From: an uncultured Ignavibacteria bacterium
Lineage (GTDB): Bacteria > Bacteroidota > Ignavibacteria > Ch128b
NCBI GenBank assembly: GCA_937944105.1
Contig: CALDZP010000078.1
Location: forward strand, 1-61,176
Length of the DNA stretch: 61,176 nt
Direction of reading: 5' to 3'
Shown here: piece by piece, positions 18,501 through 26,469 of the stretch
How the letters are laid out: each line of letters opens with the position of its first letter
How positions within the stretch are numbered: position 1 is the stretch's first letter
The notes under the pieces: generated by a model
Told to the model about the DNA's origin: nothing
Seen by the model: the letters and a program-made list of their open reading frames with translations, nothing else
Database searches by the model: none
Program-made: the position numbers and the translations under genes

Positions 18501-18827
18501 AATGATATAATTTTTCTTCTGAACAGTAGATAAAAATTCTTCTACCGAAAGAGAATGAATATCATCCTGTTCGAAAGTAAATAAAATAGTATCATCAACA
18601 AAACCAAGTAACTCAAGTTCTGACTTTACCTGTCGAGCTTTAATAAAATTTTCGCAAATTAAAACGGGGGAAAACTCATGTTGCAAAAGTTCAATAGCAA
18701 GATAAGTTTTTATACTTTGCGAGGTTTTAGATATAGGTATAGAATAATACAATTCCAATCTTTGAAGGATTGGATCAAATAATTGATGGTATTTAATTAT
18801 CTTTTTAATCGAATCTAAGTACTTCAA
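15567..18827 (-). CDS. mfd: Transcription-repair coupling factor Mfd
   Basis: Mfd removes RNA polymerase stalled at DNA damage and recruits UvrA. The 1086-residue protein has the full domain order: a degenerate UvrB-like N-terminus (about 1-330), the RNA-polymerase interaction domain (QKGDYVVHSDFGIGKFLGLE, about 385), helicase domain 1 with Walker A GDVGFGKTEVAI and DEEHRFGV box, helicase domain 2 (QLRGRVGRTNRQAYAYLL), and the C-terminal D7 domain that masks UvrA binding (about 930-1070). Length is close to the family norm. It overlaps murQ by four bases upstream and abuts the amidase gene downstream. Confidence 0.97.
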   Translation of the reverse strand: MKYLDSIKKIIKYHQLFDPILQRLELYYSIPISKTSQSIKTYLAIELLQHEFSPVLICENFIKARQVKSELELLGFVDDTILFTFEQDDIHSLSVEEFLSTVQKKNYIILTTNQTLHRKVLSKEKFERNQIILNSSSNLSYDELIEYLETFGYRKQKFVEVKGEYAVRGSIIDIYSYSHSTPIRIEFDGDKITSLRLFDAESQRSFRVVEEYSIYATEKEENNIYESTVFDFIYNPVLIVRERDLIESDFRLNTLKTIIEKEFHSSETFDLGFKSLPSIHKNLEILEFELKRLLKNGYNIFIVADQESHIMRVKDLLMEYSEFLLEKIDDGTLKFEVLPVLEGFILEKQKIAIFPEHQIFERPFYISSKVIKKSKISSTQLLKTIQKGDYVVHSDFGIGKFLGLEQIKFNDTIHEAIKIAFADNDIVYVNINYLNKVKKYSSREGAIPKLSKPGSNEWRNTKQRIKEKIKDAVQELVKLYAERKGSKGFKFSPDTVWQKELEASFYYEDTPDQIRVTEEIKRDMESDFPMDRLVCGDVGFGKTEVAIRAAFKAVMDSKQVAVLVPTTILAEQHFNTFRDRLSKYPIEIAMLSRFIKKSDQSKIIEKLKNGEIDIIIGTHRILSDDVKFKDLGLLIIDEEHRFGVMAKEKIRKMKSNVDTLYLTATPIPRTLNMALSGLRDISLIVTPPPNRLPIITEVARFDIKRIREIIRFEVSRGGQVFFVHDRVKSINRIADYLQANIPEARFIVAHGQMKASKLEEVLHQFLAKKYDVLVSTKIIESGLDIPNANTIIINRADKFGLAELYQLRGRVGRTNRQAYAYLLVPSLKTISKDAIQRIQALEEFSELGSGFSLSMRDLEIRGSGNLLGTEQSGFINAVGFDMYMKILEEAVQEIKEQNYRDILKVTSINNEDIETTLDVFFNYTIPENYISDQEIRLNFYSRIFSARELTQIDEINYEMRDQFGELPPSVTYLFELAKIRMLASKAYFERVEIQKNIIALSFPKKDKTYYYENFFNAVLNFVIKKYDKVIQLKEHKDTLKIEFKIDIINPYQVMEFLKRFLSEIIVIIEREKNKDVKELIQNFGVS

Positions 18828-19759
18828 CTTTCAACAAAACTTCCTTCAATAGCTTTTCTTACAAATCCTTCACTTAATTTTAATCTTCTTACTGCTTCTT
18901 CATATGAAACTTTTGCCAATATCATCACAAGAGCTGTTTTAACATTACCCTTTGCTTCTCTCAAATACTTTTCAGCTTCATCATAAGAAACCCCAGTAAT
19001 AATCATAACAATTCGTTTTGATCTTTCAACAAGTTTTTGATTGGTCATTTGTAGATCAATCATCATATTTTCATATACTTTGCCAATTCTAATCATTGCA
19101 GTGGTTGTAATCATATTAAGAACTAATTTCTGAGCGGTTCCGCTTTTCATTCTTGTAGAGCCCATAATTACTTCAGGACCGACTTCTGGACAAATTGCTA
19201 CATCAACTTCTTTGATATTAAAATCCTTTCGAGGATTTGTAGTTAAAAAAACAGTTCTAGCTCCCAGCTCTTTTGCCTTTTTAATTGCTCCGACAACATA
19301 AGGGGTTCTACGGCTTGCAGCAATTCCCACGACAGTATCTTTAGAACATACATTAGCCTTAATGACATCATTTGCTCCATTTTCTTCTTTATCTTCTGCA
19401 CCTTCCTGGGCGACAAAAACGGCTTCTTTTCCACCTGCTATAAATCCCTGTACCATTTCAGGTGGCGTTCCAAATGTTGGTGGACATTCTGCAGCATCTA
19501 CTATCCCAAGTCTCCCGCTCGTTCCAGCACCAAAGTATAAAAGTCTGCCACCTTTTTTAAATGATTCAACAACAAACTCCACAGCTTGTGCAATGTAAGG
19601 GATCTCTTTTTCTACTGCATATGCAACTTTTTTATCCTCTTCATTAATTATTTTTAGAATTTCTATTGTACTTTTTGAATCGATATCCATGCTATTTGGA
19701 TTTCGTTGTTCTGTGAGAAGGTTTTTAATTTCTTCAAATACCTTCTTGTTTCCTTCCAT
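18824..19759 (-). CDS. murQ: N-acetylmuramic acid 6-phosphate etherase
   Basis: MurQ cleaves the lactyl ether of MurNAc-6-phosphate to give GlcNAc-6-phosphate and lactate, a step in recycling cell-wall sugars. The 311-residue protein starts with MEGNKKVFEEIKNLLTEQRN and carries the SIS-domain sugar phosphate motif LYFGAGTSGRLGIVDAAECP, with the catalytic Glu in DAAECPP. A second signature is STRMKSGTAQKLVLNM. The C-terminus has UBA-like helices. It overlaps rsmG by 26 bases and mfd by four. No MurNAc phosphotransferase or AnmK kinase is seen in the window, so the source of its substrate is not evident here. Confidence 0.96.
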   Translation of the reverse strand: MEGNKKVFEEIKNLLTEQRNPNSMDIDSKSTIEILKIINEEDKKVAYAVEKEIPYIAQAVEFVVESFKKGGRLLYFGAGTSGRLGIVDAAECPPTFGTPPEMVQGFIAGGKEAVFVAQEGAEDKEENGANDVIKANVCSKDTVVGIAASRRTPYVVGAIKKAKELGARTVFLTTNPRKDFNIKEVDVAICPEVGPEVIMGSTRMKSGTAQKLVLNMITTTAMIRIGKVYENMMIDLQMTNQKLVERSKRIVMIITGVSYDEAEKYLREAKGNVKTALVMILAKVSYEEAVRRLKLSEGFVRKAIEGSFVES

Positions 19760-20426
19760 TAATCCACTCCACGATTATGATGTATTTTTTATTGATGTTA
19801 TCTGGATTTTCTGGTAGATATATTAATGGGATTTTTTTTACTGCAATATAATCAAAAGATTTTTTTGCTTCTGCGATTTCATTCTCTAAATTATCGCCTC
19901 CCTTCATCGTTGCGAGTATTGAAAATTTATTCTTTAAAAGTGGCTTTGAATAAAAAATCAAAGTTTTTAAATCTGCAGTGGCACGTGAGATAATTAAATC
20001 AAATTTTTTCTTGTATTTTTTTACAAAATTTTTATCCTCAGCACGTGTCCATAAAAGTTCAACATTGTCCAATCCAACAAATTGGACAATTTCCTTCAAA
20101 GCATTGATTTTTTTCCCAATAGAATCAATCAGTGTAATGCGACTTTTTGAATTGATGATTGCAAATGGAATACCTGGGAGTCCACCCCCTGTTCCAATGT
20201 CCAAAACATCCCGTTCGATATTTTCGAACATTGTAGAAAAAATTAAACACGGTATAATATGCCTTTCAAGTATATTTTCTTCATCCTTTCGAGATATTAA
20301 ATTTAATTTTTTGTTAAATTTTAATAATTCTTGAGCGTAACTTAAAATTATATTAATTTCTCTATTTGCAAGAGACAAGCTATTAATCTTCAAAAGATGC
20401 GACAATTCTTGTTCTAAAATTTTCAC
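19734..20426 (-). CDS. rsmG: 16S rRNA (guanine-527-N7) methyltransferase RsmG (GidB)
   Basis: RsmG methylates G527 of 16S rRNA using S-adenosylmethionine; loss gives low-level streptomycin resistance in other bacteria. The 230-residue protein has the SAM-binding motif VLDIGTGGGLPGIPFAI (residues about 67-83) and the catalytic-region segment LIISRATADLKTL. The start codon is GTG, and this GTG is part of the CACGTG core of the palindrome at 20420-20433. It lies 10 bases after mnmG, the classic gidA-gidB pairing found near chromosome origins. It overlaps murQ downstream, where many bacteria have parA-parB instead. Confidence 0.96.
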   Translation of the reverse strand: MKILEQELSHLLKINSLSLANREINIILSYAQELLKFNKKLNLISRKDEENILERHIIPCLIFSTMFENIERDVLDIGTGGGLPGIPFAIINSKSRITLIDSIGKKINALKEIVQFVGLDNVELLWTRAEDKNFVKKYKKKFDLIISRATADLKTLIFYSKPLLKNKFSILATMKGGDNLENEIAEAKKSFDYIAVKKIPLIYLPENPDNINKKYIIIVEWINGRKQEGI

Positions 20427-20433
20427 GTGAAAA
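20420..20433. other. parS-like palindrome, copy 1 (rsmG/mnmG junction)
   Basis: TTTTCACGTGAAAA is a perfect 14-bp palindrome with the CACGTG core and AAA/TTT flanks of the ParB-binding site parS (consensus TGTTTCACGTGAAACA). The outer G/C of the consensus is replaced by T/A. It spans the GTG start of rsmG. An identical 14-mer lies at 22306-22319, on the other side of mnmG. Confidence 0.6.
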
Positions 20434-20436
20434 AAA

Positions 20437-22293
20437 TTATTTTAGATGAACTAAAAGAATTGACAGGTCAGTAATTCTTATACCTGAAATGCGACTCGCC
20501 TGTCCAAAAGATGTAGGCCTAATCTTTTCAAGTTTCTCTCTGCTTTCCATCGAAAGCGCTTTTATTTTAGAATAGTCAAAGTTCTTTGGGATTAAAATAT
20601 TTTCGTTCTCTAAAAATTTCTGGATATCCTCGTTCTGACGTTTAATGTAACCTTCATATTTTAATTCGATTTCAGCCTGGAAAATCGCTTCATCTTGTAA
20701 TTTTTTATCATCAATGAACTTGAATTCAGAAATTTTTAATAATTCATCCAGCTTTATATCTTTTCTTTTGATAAGCTTTGAGATCGATTCATTTTGATCT
20801 ATTTCAGATGTCTCATATTTCCGCAATAAGTGATTTACTTGCTCTGGTCTTAAGTAAGTTCTGTTTGACCATTCAATAATTCTCCTAATTTCACTTTCTT
20901 TATTTTGAACTCTTTCATAAGCCCATTTTGGAATTAAACCAAGTTCATAGCCATATTTCATCAATCTTCTATCGGCATTATCTTGTCTTAAATTTAATCT
21001 ATATTCTGCTCGAGATGTAAACATTCTATATGGTTCATCTGTACCTTTATTGACCAAATCATCAATTAAAACCCCAATATAAGCCTCGGAACGTTTAAGA
21101 ATAAGTGGATCTTTACCTAAAATTTTTAATGCAGCATTTATCCCAGCCATAATGCCTTGAGCTGCTGCTTCTTCGTAACCAGATGTTCCATTAATTTGAC
21201 CTGCAAAATATAATCCTTCAACAATTTTTGTTTCAAGTGTTAATTCAACTTGATATGGTGGGAAAAAATCATACTCTACAGCATAACCAGGTCTAACCAT
21301 CTCTACTTTTTCAAGTCCTGGTACAGTTCTTAACGCTTTTAATTGAATATCCGCAGGTAGACTCGAAGAAAAGCCATTTACATAAATTAAATCTGTGTTC
21401 AGTCCGTCTGGTTCAAGGAAAAGATGATGTCGTTCTTTATCGTTAAAACGATAGATCTTATCTTCAATTGACGGGCAATATCTTGGTCCAACACCTTTTA
21501 TAATACCTGTGAACAATGGGGAATCAACAAATCCCTGCCTTAAAATATCATGCGTTCTTTGATTTGTATATGTAATGTAACAGGAGACTTGAGGTAAAGA
21601 ATAAGATGTTGTTAAGTAGGAGAAGAAAGATGGAGGATCATCACCTTTTTGTTCTTCCATAACTGAAAAATCAATGGTGTTTTTATTTAATCTCGGAGGA
21701 GTACCTGTTTTTAATCTGCCACTAACAAATCCAATTTCTTGTAACATCTCAGTGAGTCCAGTAACTTTTGGCTCTCCGTATCTTCCCCCTTCTGTTTGAA
21801 CTTTGCCAGTAAACATTTTTGCATTAAGAAATGTCCCGGCAGCAATAATAACAGCTTTTGAATAAATATTAATACCATTAAATTCAATTCCCATAATTTT
21901 AAAATCTTTTATTAAAATTTTCGTAACAATTCCCTCAAGAATATCGAGATTTTGAATTTCGGACAAAAGTTCCAACGCCACTTTAGAATATAATTCTCTA
22001 TCATTTTGGGTTCTCGGTGACCAAACAGCCGGGCCTTTAGATCTATTAAGCATTTTAAATTGAATTGCTGTTCTATCGGCAATCTGCCCAATAAGTCCAC
22101 CTAATGAATCAATTTCTTTAACCAGGTGACCTTTTGCAGTTCCACCAACCGCCGGATTGCAGGACATTCGACCTATTGCGTTTTTATTCATAGTTACAAG
22201 AGCCACTTGCAATCCCATATTGGCAGCGGCAGCCGAAGCCTCAATCCCTGCATGGCCACCACCAATTACTATAACATCATATCTTTCTTTCAT
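20437..22293 (-). CDS. mnmG: tRNA uridine 5-carboxymethylaminomethyl modification enzyme MnmG (GidA)
   Basis: With MnmE this FAD protein installs the cmnm5 group on wobble U34 of several tRNAs. It has 618 residues. The FAD-binding motif is [19 protein letters not shown] at the N-terminus. Family signatures are [20 protein letters not shown] and [12 protein letters not shown], and [18 protein letters not shown] sits near residue 370. The C-terminal GidA-associated domain ends with [17 protein letters not shown]. It lies between mnmE (27 bases upstream) and rsmG (10 bases downstream). Identical CACGTG palindromes lie in both junctions. Confidence 0.97.
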   Translation of the reverse strand: MKERYDVIVIGGGHAGIEASAAAANMGLQVALVTMNKNAIGRMSCNPAVGGTAKGHLVKEIDSLGGLIGQIADRTAIQFKMLNRSKGPAVWSPRTQNDRELYSKVALELLSEIQNLDILEGIVTKILIKDFKIMGIEFNGINIYSKAVIIAAGTFLNAKMFTGKVQTEGGRYGEPKVTGLTEMLQEIGFVSGRLKTGTPPRLNKNTIDFSVMEEQKGDDPPSFFSYLTTSYSLPQVSCYITYTNQRTHDILRQGFVDSPLFTGIIKGVGPRYCPSIEDKIYRFNDKERHHLFLEPDGLNTDLIYVNGFSSSLPADIQLKALRTVPGLEKVEMVRPGYAVEYDFFPPYQVELTLETKIVEGLYFAGQINGTSGYEEAAAQGIMAGINAALKILGKDPLILKRSEAYIGVLIDDLVNKGTDEPYRMFTSRAEYRLNLRQDNADRRLMKYGYELGLIPKWAYERVQNKESEIRRIIEWSNRTYLRPEQVNHLLRKYETSEIDQNESISKLIKRKDIKLDELLKISEFKFIDDKKLQDEAIFQAEIELKYEGYIKRQNEDIQKFLENENILIPKNFDYSKIKALSMESREKLEKIRPTSFGQASRISGIRITDLSILLVHLK

Positions 22294-22305
22294 ATTTACT
22301 CTAAT

Positions 22306-22319
22306 TTTTCACGTGAAAA
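22306..22319. other. parS-like palindrome, copy 2 (mnmG/mnmE junction)
   Basis: This is the same perfect 14-bp palindrome, TTTTCACGTGAAAA, as at 20420-20433. It fills the short gap between the mnmE stop and the mnmG start. Two identical sites 1.9 kb apart in the mnmE-mnmG-rsmG cluster fit origin-proximal parS sites; an operator or promoter role is the alternative. Confidence 0.6.
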
Positions 22320-22320
22320 T

Positions 22321-23676
22321 TTATTTACCTATGCAAAATCTTGAAAATATTGAATTTAAAATTTCTTCTGATGTTATCTCACCAGTTAATTCTTTCAATG
22401 AGTTAGCTGCTTTCCTAAGATCTAATGTAACAAATTCATTAGATTGATTTTGTTTAAGACTGATAATTGCATTTTCAAGGAATTCTTTAGCATTCTTCAA
22501 TGCATTAAAATGTCTTATGTTTGAAATGACCACTACATCCTCAGAATATAAATTATATTGATGTATGTAATTTCTAAACAATTCAAATAGTTTATCAATT
22601 CCTTCGCCAGTTTTGGCAGAAATTAAAATTAAATCTTCTTTAAGTGATAATTTATCTTTAAAATTTTCATCGATCGTATCAATTTTATTTACAACTTTAA
22701 AGACCTGTTTATTAGATGTATCGATATCGAAATGGTTCAAAGTTTCCTCGAAAAAATCAGGTTCAACAAGATGTATGATTATATCGGCTTTTTCAATTAA
22801 TTGAAGTGCTCTTTTAACACCTTCTTCTTCAATTACATCAGTTGACTTTCTTAATCCAGCTGTATCAAAAAATCTGAATAGAGTTCCATCGATAAAAATT
22901 TCCTCCTTAATTATATCTCTTGTTGTACCTGGAATATCACTTACTATTGCTCTATCGCTATTTAAGATTTTATTTAAAAGACTTGATTTACCAACATTGG
23001 GTTTACCAATTATCAAAACATTAATACCTTCATATATCATTCTTCCTGTTTGAAAAGTAGAAAGTAGTTGAGAAATTAAACTAATAATATTTTCTATTTT
23101 CTCTGTTAATAATTGCTTTTCAACAAATTCGATATCATCTTCTGCAAAATCCAATTCGAGTTCAAGTAGTCCAATGACTTCGACCAGGTAATCTTTTATT
23201 TCCTTGATTTTATCGGATAAAATACCGTCCAATTGTTTTCGAGCGCTTTGTACAGCAATGTCCGAACGAGATCGAATAATTTCGGACACTGCCTCAGCTT
23301 GTAATAGATCTATCTTACCATTTAAAAAAGCTCTTTTTGTGAATTCGCCTGGCTCTGCCAGTCTAACACCGTTATCAATTAAAATTTGTAGAATTTTTCT
23401 GGTTATCAAGAAATTTCCATGATGAGAGATTTCAATTGAATCCTCTCCTGTATATGAATGGGGCTTACGAAAAACAGAAACTAAAACATCATCTATATTA
23501 TTAACCAATCGACCATAATAAATTCTATGAGTTTGAGAATTTGAAATCTTATGCTTGCCTAAAAAAATTTTATCTCCTACTTCGAGTGCCTTCGGACCAG
23601 ACACTCTTATAATTGAAATTGCGCCTACCCCATAGGCAGTTATTGTTGCACAAATAGTATCTTCATTTTTTATCAT
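22321..23676 (-). CDS. mnmE: tRNA modification GTPase MnmE (TrmE)
   Basis: MnmE is the GTPase partner of MnmG in wobble uridine modification. The 451-residue protein has the N-terminal tetrahydrofolate-binding domain (DTICATITAYGVGAISIIRV), a helical domain, and an inserted G domain around 215-375 with G1 GKPNVGKSSLLN, G2 PGTTRD, G3 DTAG and G4 NKID. It ends with FCIGK, keeping the C-terminal cysteine motif C-[LIVMF]-GK required for activity. It is the first gene of the long leftward run and is divergent from the DUF3109 gene across 106 bases, which must hold both promoters. Confidence 0.97.
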   Translation of the reverse strand: MIKNEDTICATITAYGVGAISIIRVSGPKALEVGDKIFLGKHKISNSQTHRIYYGRLVNNIDDVLVSVFRKPHSYTGEDSIEISHHGNFLITRKILQILIDNGVRLAEPGEFTKRAFLNGKIDLLQAEAVSEIIRSRSDIAVQSARKQLDGILSDKIKEIKDYLVEVIGLLELELDFAEDDIEFVEKQLLTEKIENIISLISQLLSTFQTGRMIYEGINVLIIGKPNVGKSSLLNKILNSDRAIVSDIPGTTRDIIKEEIFIDGTLFRFFDTAGLRKSTDVIEEEGVKRALQLIEKADIIIHLVEPDFFEETLNHFDIDTSNKQVFKVVNKIDTIDENFKDKLSLKEDLILISAKTGEGIDKLFELFRNYIHQYNLYSEDVVVISNIRHFNALKNAKEFLENAIISLKQNQSNEFVTLDLRKAANSLKELTGEITSEEILNSIFSRFCIGK

Positions 23677-23782
23677 ACAAATTCAAATTTAATTGATTAA
23701 CAAACTTTTGACATCAAGATGTTTTACTTTAAATTGCATATTCAAGATTCAATGATAAATCAAATTTAAATAAAAACGAATT

Positions 23783-24367
23783 ATGACAGAAGGAAATGTT
23801 TATTTTATAAAAATAGAAAATGTTACAGTAAGCAGTACGATAATTGATGAATATTTTCAGTGTGATCTCCAAAAATGTAAAGGGGCATGTTGCACTATCG
23901 AAAATGCCTATGGTGCACCAATAACTATTGAAGAAGCAAACATTTTAGAGAGCATAAAAGAAATTTTATATAAATATTTACCAGAAAAACATGTTGAGTT
24001 ATTAAAAAAATATGGTTCATTTGAAGTTCATAAAGGTTCATATCATACTCGTACATTTGAAGACAGGGAATGCGTTTTTGTTTATTATGACAAAGATATT
24101 GCAAAATGTGCTATTGAAAAAGCTTATCTCGAGGGAGAAATTGATTTTAGAAAACCTATTTCCTGTCATTTATTCCCGATTAGAAAAATTAGTTTTGGTA
24201 ATGATGTTCTAAGAGCCGAATTTCTTTCTATTTGTGAAGATGCAATTAAAAGCGGACTTGATTCGAAAATCCCTGTTTATGAATTTTGTAAAGAGTCATT
24301 AATTAGATTATATGGTATTAAATGGTTTGAGAAATTAAAAAATGCAATAAATAGTTTGAGAAGGTGA
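23783..24367 (+). CDS. DUF3109 family cysteine-rich protein
   Basis: This 194-residue soluble protein has conserved cysteines arranged as in the DUF3109 / YkgJ-like zinc- or iron-sulfur-binding families: CDLQKCKGACC (residues about 27-37), further Cys in ECVFVYYDKDIAKCAIEKAY and PISCHLFPIR, then SICEDA and FCKESL. Such proteins are conserved in Bacteroidota, but their role is unknown. The gene opens the rightward run and is followed by rpoN, whose GTG/ATG start overlaps or abuts its stop. The linkage to sigma-54 is noted but gives no function by itself. Confidence 0.8.
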   Translation: MTEGNVYFIKIENVTVSSTIIDEYFQCDLQKCKGACCTIENAYGAPITIEEANILESIKEILYKYLPEKHVELLKKYGSFEVHKGSYHTRTFEDRECVFVYYDKDIAKCAIEKAYLEGEIDFRKPISCHLFPIRKISFGNDVLRAEFLSICEDAIKSGLDSKIPVYEFCKESLIRLYGIKWFEKLKNAINSLRR

Positions 24368-24369
24368 AT

Positions 24370-25833
24370 ATGTTAACCTTGAATCAAAAATTATCACAAC
24401 AACTTCAATTATTACCACAGCAAATCCTTTATCAAAAGCTTTTGCAATTGAATAATCTATCACTTGAACAAAGAATTAAAGAAGAACTTGATTTAAATCC
24501 CGTTCTCGAAGAAATTCCTGTTGATGAGACAACTCAATCACATGATGATGAACAGATTTCAACAGAGATTGAAAATTTAAAACCCGAAGAACATGAGAAT
24601 CAATTTGAAGAAATCGAAGCATTCTCTATTGAAGATTTTATGAACGATAATCCTGAAGCATTTTCACCAGACTATCAGGACGATGATACAGAAACAGCTG
24701 ACATTCCAACCCCGGTTAGAGAAAGCTTAAACGAGCAATTAATGAGTCAGCTACGTTTACTTAATCTTTCCCCAGAACTATATAGACTTGGTGAAGAAAT
24801 CATAGGCAATATAGATGAAGATGGATATTTAGCTGTAGAACTTAAAGATATTGTAAAAGATCTTGAGTTATTTGAGAATATAAAAATTTCACTTGATGAA
24901 GCAGAAAAATTACTCAAACAGATACAACATTTTGAACCACTTGGTATAGCCTCAAGAAATCTTCAAGAATGTTTACTTATTCAATTGGAAGCAAAAGACA
25001 TAAATCCTAAAATAAAAAACATCGCAAAAAAAATACTGATTGATTATTTCGACGATTTTACTTCTAAGAAGTATAAAAATCTCGAAAGTAACTTAAAAAT
25101 TACTCGTGATGAATTAAAAGAAGCAATAAATGTAATTCAACATTTGAATCCCAAACCAGGTGAAGGTACTTTATCAGATACACATGTTCAACAAATAACA
25201 CCTGACTTAATCGTTGAAAAAATTGATAATAAGTTTGTTGTTTATTTAAATGATAGAAATATACCGCAACTCCGCGTAAATCCAGAATATGAAATGATAG
25301 TAAAAAAGAAAATCAAAAAAATTAAATCTGGAGATGAAAAAGAACTTAAAAAATTTATAAAAGAGAAAATTGATGCTGCCCGATGGTTTATTGATGCTAT
25401 AAATCAAAGAAAGATAACATTATTAAGAGTAATGAACATAATTGTCGAAAAGCAAAAAGATTTTTTTGAGTACGGTGAAAAGCATTTAAAACCGATGATT
25501 TATAAAGATATAGCGGAACCATTAAATCTTGATATTTCAACAATTAGCAGAGTTGTTAATGGGAAATATGTTCAATCTCCCGTTGGTATTCACGAACTAA
25601 AGTACTTTTTCTCAGAGGGTCTTGAAACTGAGAATGGTGAAACAATTTCAAACAAAAATGTAAAATTGAAAATCAAAGAAATTATTGAAAAAGAAAACAA
25701 GGACAATCCTTTATCTGATGAAGAGATCGCAAAAATTTTAAATAAAGAAGGAATTAAAATTGCCCGCCGTACAGTTGCCAAATACAGGGAACAGCTTGGT
25801 ATACCTGTAGCAAAACTTAGGCGACAAATTTGA
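24370..25833 (+). CDS. rpoN: RNA polymerase sigma-54 factor
   Basis: RpoN directs RNA polymerase to -24/-12 promoters that need an ATP-driven activator. It has 487 residues from the ATG at 24370, chosen because AAGG precedes it by five bases; a GTG two codons earlier overlaps the previous stop. Region I is Gln/Leu-rich (LNQKLSQQLQLLPQQILYQ). Region II is acidic (about 50-110). The core-binding domain spans about 110-310. A helix-turn-helix lies near IAEPLNLDISTISRVVNGKY, and the C-terminal RpoN box is ARRTVAKYREQLGIP. No sigma-54 activator gene with a clear AAA+ GAFTGA motif was found in this window. Confidence 0.96.
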   Translation: MLTLNQKLSQQLQLLPQQILYQKLLQLNNLSLEQRIKEELDLNPVLEEIPVDETTQSHDDEQISTEIENLKPEEHENQFEEIEAFSIEDFMNDNPEAFSPDYQDDDTETADIPTPVRESLNEQLMSQLRLLNLSPELYRLGEEIIGNIDEDGYLAVELKDIVKDLELFENIKISLDEAEKLLKQIQHFEPLGIASRNLQECLLIQLEAKDINPKIKNIAKKILIDYFDDFTSKKYKNLESNLKITRDELKEAINVIQHLNPKPGEGTLSDTHVQQITPDLIVEKIDNKFVVYLNDRNIPQLRVNPEYEMIVKKKIKKIKSGDEKELKKFIKEKIDAARWFIDAINQRKITLLRVMNIIVEKQKDFFEYGEKHLKPMIYKDIAEPLNLDISTISRVVNGKYVQSPVGIHELKYFFSEGLETENGETISNKNVKLKIKEIIEKENKDNPLSDEEIAKILNKEGIKIARRTVAKYREQLGIPVAKLRRQI

Positions 25834-25839
25834 GTTGAA

Positions 25840-26469
25840 ATGGAATTTTTCCTGGATATCATCACTATAATTTTGCTTTTCACAGTTTTTGCTTTTTTTC
25901 ACTCCTTTTTAGCGAGTCTTAAATTCAAAACTTTTATAAAAGAGAAATTAGGGAATTTGATTGCTTTCTATAGATTAGTTTATAATCTTTTCAGTTTGTT
26001 TACATTTTCACTAGTTCTTTATTATATGCCCAGATTACATCATATTGTTTATGAAATACCATCTCCATTTGATTTATTTGTTTATGTTTTACAGATTATA
26101 TCGTTATTTTTTTTAATCTGGTCATTAAAATTTGTTGATCTCAAAGAATTTATCGGATTAAGTCAAATTATCAGATACTTTCAGAAAAAATTCAATGAAA
26201 CTTTTGATGAAAAATATATACTAAGAGTGGATGGCCCTTACAAAATTTCAAGACATCCTATTTATCTATTCACTATTTTGTTCTTAATTTTAAGACCATA
26301 CATGACGCTTTCTTACCTTATATTCATAACTTTAGTAATTATTTATTTTTATATTGGTTCATATTTCGAGGAGAAAAAATTAGAACAAATTTTTGGTCAA
26401 GAATACATTAAATACAAATCACAAGTCTCACGAATCTTTCCAATTAAATGGATAGTAAAAGCTCTATGA
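25840..26469 (+). CDS. Membrane methyltransferase of the isoprenylcysteine carboxyl methyltransferase / NnrU-like family
   Basis: This 209-residue protein has about five membrane segments. Near residue 130 it carries the ICMT/PEMT signature GPYKISRHPIYLFTI, followed by a C-terminal E-E pair (YFEEKKLEQIFGQEYIKYKS) that binds S-adenosylmethionine in known members. Bacterial relatives methylate lipids or unknown small molecules; the substrate is not known here. It begins six bases after rpoN and its stop overlaps the start of the PPIase gene. A second ICMT-like gene is found at 52667-53263; the two share the motif but are otherwise diverged. Confidence 0.75.
   Translation: MEFFLDIITIILLFTVFAFFHSFLASLKFKTFIKEKLGNLIAFYRLVYNLFSLFTFSLVLYYMPRLHHIVYEIPSPFDLFVYVLQIISLFFLIWSLKFVDLKEFIGLSQIIRYFQKKFNETFDEKYILRVDGPYKISRHPIYLFTILFLILRPYMTLSYLIFITLVIIYFYIGSYFEEKKLEQIFGQEYIKYKSQVSRIFPIKWIVKAL

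Noticed and set aside
19982-20047. Two further CACGTG hexamers inside rsmG (19982 and 20042)
   Set aside because: They lack the TTT/AAA flanks of the two perfect palindromes and lie in coding sequence, so I did not count them as parS-like sites, although their closeness is noted.
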